Part shown: positions 35,634 to 42,689 of the stretch, piece by piece
Layout of the letters: every line of letters begins with the position of its first letter
How positions within the stretch are numbered: the stretch's first letter is position 1
NCBI GenBank assembly: GCA_051061015.1
Contig: JBPFEG010000083.1
Span: forward strand, 186,001 to 250,000
Reading direction: 5' to 3'
DNA length: 64,000 nt
Origin: Methylomicrobium sp051061015
GTDB lineage: Bacteria; Pseudomonadota; Gammaproteobacteria; Methylococcales; Methylomonadaceae
The notes under the pieces: generated by a model
Told to the model about the DNA's origin: nothing
Database searches by the model: none
The model's input: the letters and a program-made list of their open reading frames with translations, nothing else
Program-made: the position numbers and the translations under genes

Positions 35634-36953
35634 GTGAAAATTACCGTATTTGGCAGCGGTTACGTAGGTCTGGTTACAGGCGCTTGTCTGGCTGACGTCG
35701 GCAATCAGGTGATGTGTATGGATGTCGATCAGCAAAAGATCGACCAACTCAAGCAGGGCATTATTCCGATTTACGAACCGGGTCTGGAAGAGATGATCAA
35801 GGACAACATGGAAGGCGGTCGCCTGCATTTCACAACCGATGCCAAGGAGGCGGTCGATTTCGGCTTATTCCAGTTCATCGCGGTCGGTACGCCGCCGGAT
35901 GAGGATGGCTCCGCTGATTTGCGCTATGTGTTGGCGGTGGCGAAAAGTGTCGCCGAACACATGAAGGATTACAAAATCATCGTCGACAAATCCACCGTGC
36001 CGGTCGGTACAGCCGATAAAGTCAAACAAACGGTCAGCGAGGGATTGGCGCAGCGCGGCGAATCATTGCAATTCGACGTCGTTTCGAATCCCGAGTTTTT
36101 GAAGGAAGGGTCGGCGCTGGAAGATTTCATGAAGCCTGACCGCATCATCATCGGCACCGACGACCCGCGCACCACCGAACTGTTGAAGGCGCTGTACGCG
36201 CCGTTCAACCGGAGCAGAGAACGGGTCATTGCGATGGATATCCGATCTGCCGAGCTGACCAAATATGCGGCGAATGCGATGCTGGCTACCAAGATCAGCT
36301 TTATGAATGAGCTGGCCAATCTCGCCGAACGGCTGGGCGCCGACATCGAACACGTCCGGCATGGCATCGGTTCCGACAGTAGGATTGGTTATAGCTTTAT
36401 TTATCCTGGCTGCGGCTATGGCGGTTCGTGCTTCCCGAAAGATGTCAAGGCATTGGAACGCACGGCGAGGGAAATGGGCTATCATGCCGAATTACTCTCC
36501 GCAGTCGAAAATGTCAATGACCGGCAAAAAGGCCGGCTATTCGAAAAAATTTCCGCACACTACCCCGATGGGGTCAAGGACAAGGTATTTGCATTGTGGG
36601 GGCTAGCCTTCAAACCCAATACTGACGACATGCGCGAAGCTCCCAGTCGCGTATTGCTGGAGGCGTTGATCAATGCTGGCGCGACCGTCCAGGCCTACGA
36701 CCCGGAGGCGCTGCAGGAAGCCCAACGGATCTATGGCAAAAAGCCCGGTCTGAAGTATTGCCCCAAGCAAGACGATACTTTGGAAAATGCCGACACCTTG
36801 ATCATCTGTACCGAATGGAAGCAATTCCGCAGTCCGGATTTCGACAAACTGCGGAGCATGTTGAAGGACAAGGTTATTTTCGATGGCCGCAACATGTATC
36901 CACCGAAACTGGTGAAACAAAGCGGATTGCAGTATTACGCAATTGGACGCTGA
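35634..36953 (+). CDS. ugd: UDP-glucose 6-dehydrogenase
   Basis: Oxidises UDP-glucose twice to UDP-glucuronic acid, the acidic sugar donor for the EPS. The 439-residue protein has the NAD motif ITVFGSGYVGLVTGACLADV, the STVPVGT loop, NPEFLKEGSALEDFMKPDRI and the catalytic Cys266 in YGGSCFPKD. The C-terminal UDP-binding domain (FALWGLAFKPNTDDMREAPS) is also intact. The start is GTG 35634. It is flanked by repeat-bearing spacers and may be transcribed independently of fcl and manC. Confidence 0.96.
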   Translation: MKITVFGSGYVGLVTGACLADVGNQVMCMDVDQQKIDQLKQGIIPIYEPGLEEMIKDNMEGGRLHFTTDAKEAVDFGLFQFIAVGTPPDEDGSADLRYVLAVAKSVAEHMKDYKIIVDKSTVPVGTADKVKQTVSEGLAQRGESLQFDVVSNPEFLKEGSALEDFMKPDRIIIGTDDPRTTELLKALYAPFNRSRERVIAMDIRSAELTKYAANAMLATKISFMNELANLAERLGADIEHVRHGIGSDSRIGYSFIYPGCGYGGSCFPKDVKALERTAREMGYHAELLSAVENVNDRQKGRLFEKISAHYPDGVKDKVFALWGLAFKPNTDDMREAPSRVLLEALINAGATVQAYDPEALQEAQRIYGKKPGLKYCPKQDDTLENADTLIICTEWKQFRSPDFDKLRSMLKDKVIFDGRNMYPPKLVKQSGLQYYAIGR

Positions 36954-36972
36954 ATAATTTAGAAATTTTTAG

Positions 36973-37079
36973 GGCGGGACGGGATTTGCAATCCCGTCCC
37001 CTTCGTTTTGAGGCTGCCGATAGCCTAAAGCTAGTGGAAACTCTGCGGACGGGGCTACAACATGCCCCGTCTGGCGAAG
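36973..37079 (+). repeat. REPIN-like element, copy 1 (forward)
   Basis: Palindrome GGGACGGGAT-TTGCA-ATCCCGTCCC (36976-37000), spacer with GGCTGCCGATAGCCTAAAGC, then palindrome GACGGGGC...GCCCCGTC (37048-37071). The same arrangement and spacer occur reverse-complemented at 56266-56372, with about 19 kb between them. It makes up part of the 400-base ugd-manC spacer. Confidence 0.75.
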
Positions 37080-37124
37080 AAAATTGCCGGAATGCCTTTT
37101 ATGGCATACCGTTATAGAAAAATG

Positions 37125-37280
37125 CCGTCATACTCGCCGGGATACCCAAAGGATACAAGAGGGTGTATCTAGCGCCATGGATGGTGAGCTCAATACGTCC
37201 CTGTAGCCTGGATTCGGCAACTGCTCTATGCAGTTGTCCGACAATCCACTTGTGCCCTTCAGGGTATGCCGGAATGACGG
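37125..37280 (+). repeat. Dispersed repeat with imperfect terminal inverted repeats (GCCGGAATGACG family)
   Basis: Left end CCGTCATACTCGCCGGGATA and right end GGGTATGCCGGAATGACGG are imperfect inverted repeats. The right part (GGATTCGGCAA..CCACTTGTGCCCTTCAGGG) recurs at 42481-42531 as GGATTCCGGCAA..TTCACTTGCGCCCTTCAAGG. A short inner hairpin (CAACTGCTCTATGCAGTTG) lies near 37218-37236. No coding potential. Confidence 0.6.
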
Positions 37281-37355
37281 ACTTGTGTATAAGGGCATGG
37301 CCTTATGGGGCTTCTTAATTACAGCATTTAAAATTTTTATTTGAGTTTATTTTTT

Positions 37356-38771
37356 ATGATTCCAGTCATTTTATCCGGCGGTTCCGGTACTCGGCTATGG
37401 CCCCTGTCGCGTACCCATTATCCAAAACAGTTTTTACCTTTAACATCGGAAAATACGATGCTGCAGGAGACCTGGCTCCGATTAGAGGGCGTTCCCGCCT
37501 TAAGCTCGCCGATTGCCGTCTGCAATGAAGCGCACCGGTTTATGGTGGCCGAACAGTTGCGGGAGATCGATGTCAAGCCAGGCGCGATTATATTAGAGCC
37601 TTTTGGCCGCAATACCGCGCCAGCCATTGCTTTAGCGGCATTGTCAGCCCATCCGGATGAGGTGTTACTGGTTTTGCCTTCGGATCATGTGATTTTACAG
37701 ACGTCCGTGTTTCAAGAAGCCGTGAAACAGGCGGAACGTTTGGCATTACAAAATTTCCTGGTCACTTTCGGGATCGTGCCGACGCACCCCGAAACCGGCT
37801 ACGGTTACATCAAACGAGGAGCCGTCGCCGTCATGGACGATTCAGCTTATCCGGTGGCGGCGTTTGTCGAGAAGCCAGACTTAAAAACGGCGCAAGGCTA
37901 TTTGGAGAGCGGGGACTATCTGTGGAATAGCGGCATGTTTGCTTTCAAAGCCGGAGTTTTTCTACAGGAACTGGAAAAATTCAATCCGCAAATACTGGCC
38001 ATTTGCCGGGATGCGTTTAATGCCGCGCAACGCGATGTCGATTTTGTTCGTATTCCGGCGAATATATTCTCTCCTTGTCCGTCGGATTCGGTCGATTATG
38101 CTGTGATGGAAAAAACCGATAAAGCCATGGTGATTCCGCTGGATGCGGGATGGAACGATGTGGGCTCGTGGTCGGCTTTATGGGAGGTCACGGCGAAGGA
38201 CGATCGGGGGAACGCGATACGCGGCGACGTGCTTACCGTCGATACGCATGATTCTTTTATCCATTCGGAGAATAAACTCGTTGCCGCCGTCGGGATTAGG
38301 GATATGGTGGTTGTGGAAACCGATGATGCGGTCATGATTGCGCCCAAGGACAGGGTGCAAGACGTCAAACTGTTGGTAGAGCAGTTGAAAAACGACAAAC
38401 GCCGCGAAGCCGATGCGCACCGCAAAGTGTATCGGCCGTGGGGCTTTTATGACGAAATTGACATGGGAGAACGGCATAAAACCAAACGGATCGTGGTTAA
38501 GCCCGGCGCCAAGCTGTCCCTCCAGATGCACCATCATCGCGCGGAGCATTGGGTCGTCGTCAAAGGCACTGCCTTAGTGACCCGAGGCGAGGAGCAGGTG
38601 CTGGTGTCGGAAAATCAATCGACCTTCATTCCTTTGGGAGTGACTCACCGTTTGGAAAATCCGGGCGTCATTCCGCTGGAAATGATCGAGGTGCAGTCCG
38701 GCAGCTATTTAGGCGAAGACGATATTGTCCGCTTCTCCGATCACTACGGCCGCCAAATCAAGCCCCTCTGA
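37356..38771 (+). CDS. manC: Mannose-1-phosphate guanylyltransferase / mannose-6-phosphate isomerase
   Basis: A bifunctional type II enzyme (AlgA/ManC). It makes GDP-mannose from mannose-1-phosphate and GTP and interconverts fructose-6-P and mannose-6-P. The 471-residue protein has the nucleotidyl motif VILSGGSGTRLWPLSRTHYP, FVEKPDLKTAQGYL, and YAVMEKTDKAMVIPLDAGWN. A C-terminal cupin isomerase domain follows, with RPWGFYDEIDMGERHKTKRI and HHHRAEHWVVVKGTALV. ATG 37356 is preferred to an upstream TTG because the protein should start MIPVILSGG. With manB it feeds gmd/fcl. Confidence 0.96.
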   Translation: MIPVILSGGSGTRLWPLSRTHYPKQFLPLTSENTMLQETWLRLEGVPALSSPIAVCNEAHRFMVAEQLREIDVKPGAIILEPFGRNTAPAIALAALSAHPDEVLLVLPSDHVILQTSVFQEAVKQAERLALQNFLVTFGIVPTHPETGYGYIKRGAVAVMDDSAYPVAAFVEKPDLKTAQGYLESGDYLWNSGMFAFKAGVFLQELEKFNPQILAICRDAFNAAQRDVDFVRIPANIFSPCPSDSVDYAVMEKTDKAMVIPLDAGWNDVGSWSALWEVTAKDDRGNAIRGDVLTVDTHDSFIHSENKLVAAVGIRDMVVVETDDAVMIAPKDRVQDVKLLVEQLKNDKRREADAHRKVYRPWGFYDEIDMGERHKTKRIVVKPGAKLSLQMHHHRAEHWVVVKGTALVTRGEEQVLVSENQSTFIPLGVTHRLENPGVIPLEMIEVQSGSYLGEDDIVRFSDHYGRQIKPL

Positions 38772-38818
38772 TTTACGGAATGCTCTTATCCGCATTTAAA
38801 CCCACTTACAAGGAAATC

Positions 38819-40243
38819 ATGAAAAACAGTCGTGAAATCATTGCACTCAGTCCGATCCGCTTCGGTACCAGCGGCGCACGGGGCTTGGTGGAGGATTTAA
38901 ACCCGGAGGTATGTTTTGCCTATACACTGGCTTTTTTGCACAGCGTCCTGCCCCCGTCAGGTTCGCGCGTGGCGGTAGGCATGGATTTGCGCCCCAGCAG
39001 TCCTGCAATCGCGGGCGCTTGCGTGGCGGCGATCCGTCACGCGGGATTCGAGGCCGATTTTTGCGGCATCATCCCGACACCGGCCCTGGCCTTTTATGCG
39101 CAGGCGCAAAACATCCCGGCCCTGATGGTCACCGGCAGCCATATCCCTTTCGACCGCAACGGCATCAAGTTTTATCGCCATGACGGGGAAATCACCAAGC
39201 AGGATGAGGCGGCCATCGGCGCCGCGGAGCTGACGCTGCCGGACGATCTGGCCGTTGCGGCACTGCCCGATGCCAATCGTTCGGCTTATCGGGGCTTCAT
39301 CGACCGCTATTTGCAATTTTTCGCGCCGCAACAATTGGACGGCCTGCGGCTGGGGCTTTACGAGCATTCGAGCGTGGCGCGCGATCTGTTGCGCGAGCTT
39401 CTGGAAGCCTTGGGCGCCGAGGTCGTTGCGATCGAAAGGACCGACCAGTTCGTGCCGATCGACACCGAGGCGGTCAGCGCGGAAGATGAGGCGAAAGCCA
39501 GGCAATGGGCGAAGGCCTACGGCTTCAATGCGATTTTGTCTACCGACGGCGACGCCGATCGTCCGCTGCTCGGCGACCAAAACGGCCAGTGGCTGCGCGG
39601 CGATATTGTCGGTATTTTGTGCGCGCAGTATTTAGGCGCTAAAGCCGTTGCAACGCCGGTCAGCAGCAATACGGCGGTTGAAAAGTGTGGGCATTTTGCG
39701 GTCAAGCGCACCCGGATCGGCTCGCCTTATGTGATCGAAGGGATGCAGGCGCTGGTAGGGCAGGGCCAGGATGCGGTGGTCGGTTTCGAGGCGAACGGCG
39801 GTTTTCTGGTTGCGACCGAACTGAAAAAAGACGGCCGCCGTTTACAACCGTTGCCGACGCGCGATGCGGTGTTGCCAATGCTGGCCTTGCTGGCCTTGGC
39901 ACGGGAGCGCGGTGTCAGACTGTCCGAATTGCCGGCGAGCCTGCCGGCCCGTTTTACCGCCAGCGACCGGCTTCCCGCCTTCGCGATCGAGAAGAGCCGG
40001 CAACTGCTTGAGAGGCTGGCGGGCTCAGAGCAGGCCGTCAGTTCCCTGCTTGGCGAGGTGTGCGGTCAGCCGTCGGGTTCCGATCAAACCGACGGCTTGC
40101 GATTGTTCTTCATGAACGGGGAGATTGTGCATCTCAGGGCGTCAGGTAATGCGCCGGAACTGCGTTGCTATGCGGAGGCCGGGACACAGGCGCGCGCCGA
40201 AGAAATTGTCAGGTCTTGCCTTGCGCGCATAAAAGGCGGCTAA
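38819..40243 (+). CDS. manB: Phosphomannomutase / phosphoglucomutase family protein
   Basis: Converts mannose-6-P to mannose-1-P for GDP-mannose synthesis. The 474-residue alpha-D-phosphohexomutase has the N-terminal LSPIRFGTSGARGLVEDLNP, the phosphoserine loop VTGSHIPFDRNGIKFYRHDG (Ser107), the metal loop STDGDADRPLLGD, the sugar-binding VVGFEANGGF and the phosphate-binding RASGNAPELRCY. ATG 38819 with AAGGAAATC upstream is the start; a longer frame reaching back into manC is spurious. A damaged near-copy of its 5' part lies at 41872. Confidence 0.93.
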   Translation: MKNSREIIALSPIRFGTSGARGLVEDLNPEVCFAYTLAFLHSVLPPSGSRVAVGMDLRPSSPAIAGACVAAIRHAGFEADFCGIIPTPALAFYAQAQNIPALMVTGSHIPFDRNGIKFYRHDGEITKQDEAAIGAAELTLPDDLAVAALPDANRSAYRGFIDRYLQFFAPQQLDGLRLGLYEHSSVARDLLRELLEALGAEVVAIERTDQFVPIDTEAVSAEDEAKARQWAKAYGFNAILSTDGDADRPLLGDQNGQWLRGDIVGILCAQYLGAKAVATPVSSNTAVEKCGHFAVKRTRIGSPYVIEGMQALVGQGQDAVVGFEANGGFLVATELKKDGRRLQPLPTRDAVLPMLALLALARERGVRLSELPASLPARFTASDRLPAFAIEKSRQLLERLAGSEQAVSSLLGEVCGQPSGSDQTDGLRLFFMNGEIVHLRASGNAPELRCYAEAGTQARAEEIVRSCLARIKGG

Positions 40244-40263
40244 CATCATTGCTGGCATAACTC

Positions 40264-40325
40264 TTTGAGCAGGTGGACAGTCTTCAAACTTTTTAGACGG
40301 GGTTGCAAACTCCGTCTCGCTCAGA
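40264..40325 (+). repeat. REP-doublet repeat, partial copy C
   Basis: Contains GACAGTCTTCAAA followed by AGACGGGGTTGCAAACTCCG and TCTCGCTCAGAA. This matches the right half of copies A and B in the same orientation. The left palindrome is missing or too diverged to see. Confidence 0.6.
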
Positions 40326-40365
40326 ATGCCAGATTTCGCAATTTCATCAAAATCGTTTTCAGATA

Positions 40366-40492
40366 ATGGCTAACAATATCAATACAATTCTAGTCCGGTG
40401 GCGCGGATTATATCGGATCGGATACGTGCGTCGAACTTCTCAATGCGGGTGATAAAGTGTTGGTGTTCGATAATTTCTGTAATAGCCACTGA
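40366..40492 (+). pseudogene. UDP-glucose 4-epimerase (galE) N-terminal fragment
   Basis: The stretch encodes MANNINTILV, then in another frame GGADYIGSDTCVELLNAGDK and VLVFDNFCNSH, then a stop. This is the start of GalE (ILVTGGAGYIGSHTCVELL...VVVxDNLxNS). The NAD motif is damaged: two bases appear lost after the ILV codons (GTC-CCGGT context), Gly and His are replaced by Asp, and TGA at 40490 ends it after about 40 codons. The rest of the gene is absent. GalE makes UDP-galactose, so the locus may once have supplied galactose locally. Confidence 0.75.
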
Positions 40493-40506
40493 TTTGAGGC
40501 TGAATT

Positions 40507-40549
40507 TAACCTGACAGGGACTTTTAAAAATCCAGTCACTGTCAGGTTA
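40507..40549. terminator. Inverted repeat, possible bidirectional terminator
   Basis: TAACCTGACAG (40507-40517) pairs perfectly with CTGTCAGGTTA (40539-40549) across a 21-base loop. It lies between the galE fragment and the 3' end of the minus-strand gene. The T tract is weak on both sides, so a terminator role is tentative. Confidence 0.45.
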
Positions 40550-40587
40550 GATTAGGTTTGAGTTACTGCACTTTTATTTATAAAGAC

Positions 40588-41187
40588 TCAAGAAGGACTA
40601 ACAGGGTGGAGATTATTTACTATATTTTCCAACTGTTCAATAGCAATCTGAGCTGCATGTTCCGCTGCTTGTTTAGCGGTTAATGCTTTAGTCGCGGCTT
40701 CTTGAGCAGCAGCGAGTTTTGCCGGATCCGAATTGCCAGATTGTTGTAACTTAGCAAGTTTACCGTTCGCTTTTTCTAGTGCTTTAGCGGTTTTCTTTGC
40801 CGCTTTTTCCGCTTTAACAGCGGCAGCAGCATTGTCTTTTATGGTTTGTAATTTCTGATCGTTCGCTGCTTTTTGGGCGGTCGCCTGTGCTAAACGCGTT
40901 GCTGCAGCAGCTTTGTCGGCCGCAGCCTGAGTTACAGCTGCCTGGGCAGCAGCAAGTGCGGCGGGGGTTGTATTGGGAGATTTTTGTAGCTTAACAAGTT
41001 GTCTCTCTGCTTTTTTCAGCGCTCTTGCGGCCGCTGCGCTAGCTTTCACGGCAGCGGAAAGGGTTTTTTTATCTGTCTTTTTAATTTCTGTGGCTTGTTG
41101 TTTAAGCTCTTTAGATGATGCCGCATTCGCTAAAGGCATTGCTATGAACAACATCATAGTAAGCAGTAAAGTAACTGTTTTTTTCAT
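40588..41187 (-). CDS. Secreted Ala/Lys-rich coiled-coil protein with internal duplication
   Basis: A 199-residue protein that I cannot assign to a family. A Sec signal peptide (MKKTVTLLLTMMLFIAMPLA, cleavage near NAA) is followed by an almost wholly helical Ala/Lys/Gln-rich sequence. Residues about 51-100 and 131-180 are two copies of one unit: compare ALKKAERQLVKLQKSPNTTP with ALEKANGKLAKLQQSGNSDP, each followed by A(A/K)LAAAQ(A/E)A. The offset is 80 residues. It ends NNLHPVSPS. A periplasmic coiled coil or surface-exposed repeat protein is likely. It lies between two gene remnants on the opposite strand. ATG 41187 is chosen over an upstream TTG. Confidence 0.7.
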   Translation of the reverse strand: MKKTVTLLLTMMLFIAMPLANAASSKELKQQATEIKKTDKKTLSAAVKASAAAARALKKAERQLVKLQKSPNTTPAALAAAQAAVTQAAADKAAAATRLAQATAQKAANDQKLQTIKDNAAAAVKAEKAAKKTAKALEKANGKLAKLQQSGNSDPAKLAAAQEAATKALTAKQAAEHAAQIAIEQLENIVNNLHPVSPS

Positions 41188-41871
41188 GGTTTTTCCCAAT
41201 AGGTAGTGAGGTGGTATTTAAGGTCTAACGGTCTATCAAAAACTTTATTCTGATTTTTCGAGGTTCGCTCCTTGAAGGCGTTCATCGCCTGATCTCCTGA
41301 GACTGAGAAAACGAAACTTGATGCTGTGAAAATTAATGCTGAATGATTAAGTTATAATCCGTCAATATTTTTTATATTCGATCCGTTAAAAATCGAATTA
41401 AATTTGAAGTCCAAAATGCTCGTCAGGTTGATCAAATCAGGGGCATGATTTAATCGCGAACCTATCAACTTTTCTTTTTGGCAGAAAAATTGAACAACCT
41501 GCTCTTTTAGAAGCGAATCCTTATTGTGTATAGGCATTAGCTCGATTTTTTCGTGATTACTCAAACCAGAGACTTTGTTGCCAGCTTAATATCAATGTTA
41601 GATTAATTATAATATTGATGTATTAAGCCTCCATTAATTTCTTCAAAAGCCGTAAAATTTAAATATTTTTTTTTCTGTTATGATGAAATCTAGCAGGAAT
41701 TGCTGAAGGGTCACCCTGATTTATTTCAGGCCATGTCGAGTTGCAAGACAACGTGAACGCAGCTAATACTATTGTTTAAACGGTTTCAAATTGCTAACGA
41801 CCAGTGTGAGTACTTGCGCAGAGTCCCCATAGATAACATAATTATAGTCCATTTATAAAATTAAAGAGATC
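41188..41871. other. AT-rich intergenic region with no supported gene
   Basis: About 680 bases. It should hold the promoter of the minus-strand secreted protein and the former promoter of the manB copy. A small hairpin CCTGATTTATTTCAGG occurs near 41717-41732. A 70-codon minus-strand frame at 41352-41564 starts at TTG with no ribosome site and resembles nothing I know. Confidence 0.45.
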
Positions 41872-42360
41872 ATGAAAAACAGCCGTGAAATCATTGCTTT
41901 CAGCCCGATCCGCTTCGTTAGTAGCGGCGCGCGAGGGTTGGCGAGTGATCTGAACGCTGATTTCTGTTTTGCTTACATGCTGGCTTTCTTGCAGAGCATC
42001 GCGCAGCCGCCCGTTTCGTGCGTGGCATTGGGCATGGACTTGCGCCCCAGCAGTCCCGCAATCGCGGGCGCTTGCGTGGCTGTCATTCGGGATGCAGGTT
42101 TTGAAGTCGATATTTGCGGGATTCTCCCGACGCCGGCCCTGGCTTTTTAAGCGCAGGAACAGGATATCCCCGCATTGATGATTACCGGAAGCCATATCCC
42201 TTACGGATCGTAATGGCATCAAGTTTTATCGTCCTGCGGAGGAAATTACTAAGCAGGACGGAGGTTGCCATTGGCGAGGCAAATGGAGGGCGATGCCTGA
42301 TGTAATTGAGGTTGCTTCTCTTCCGGCAGTCAACCGGTCGGCGTATCAAGGTTTTAAGGA
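41872..42360 (+). pseudogene. Broken second copy of the phosphomannomutase gene
   Basis: The first 92 codons read MKNSREIIAFSPIRFVSSGA and on to ILPTPALAF, closely following the intact manB at 38819 (MKNSREIIALSPIRFGTSGA...). A TAA then replaces the Tyr codon. After it the homology goes on as AQEQDIPALMITGSHIPY, then with frame changes as RNGIKFYRPAEEITKQD and SLPAVNRSAYQGF, before it is lost near 42360. It thus has one nonsense codon, at least two frameshifts and a truncation at about one third of the gene. The upstream bases (GAGATCATGAAAAACAG) also resemble those of manB. A duplication followed by decay is the simplest reading. Confidence 0.88.
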
Positions 42361-42689
42361 GGTATAAAACCCGCCCTCCTTGGCTTCTCGGCAATTGCTC
42401 CTGCATTGCTCTCGATCGCTCGTCCCCGACGCGATATACCTTCCCCATCCATGAGGTCGTATCTCCTGTGTCCCTACGGTCGTGGATTCCGGCAATTCAC
42501 TTGCGCCCTTCAAGGTATGCCGGAATGACGAGTTTCCCTGTCGTTCGCGATGGATACTCAAATGCGCTTCACTGTGTTCGGCGAATCTTACGCAGCTTGT
42601 TCTTGTTATGTCATGTCTCGGCGTAGGAGTACAGAAACGGATGGCCGGGAAAAGAATGCTCCCGACCACCCGTCCTATCGATGAGCCGA
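42361..42689. repeat. Intergenic region with GCCGGAATGACG-family repeat
   Basis: About 330 bases between the manB remnant and the 3' end of hppA. At 42481-42531 the segment GTGGATTCCGGCAATTCACT to GGTATGCCGGAATGACG matches the right part of the repeat at 37125-37280. No gene seen. Confidence 0.55.

Noticed and set aside
38549..38818. N-terminal extension of manB into manC
   Set aside because: The extension has no family similarity, overlaps manC, and a good ribosome site precedes ATG 38819.
41352..41564. 70-codon minus-strand open frame
   Set aside because: TTG start without ribosome site, no recognisable domain, in an A+T-rich spacer; not supported as a gene.
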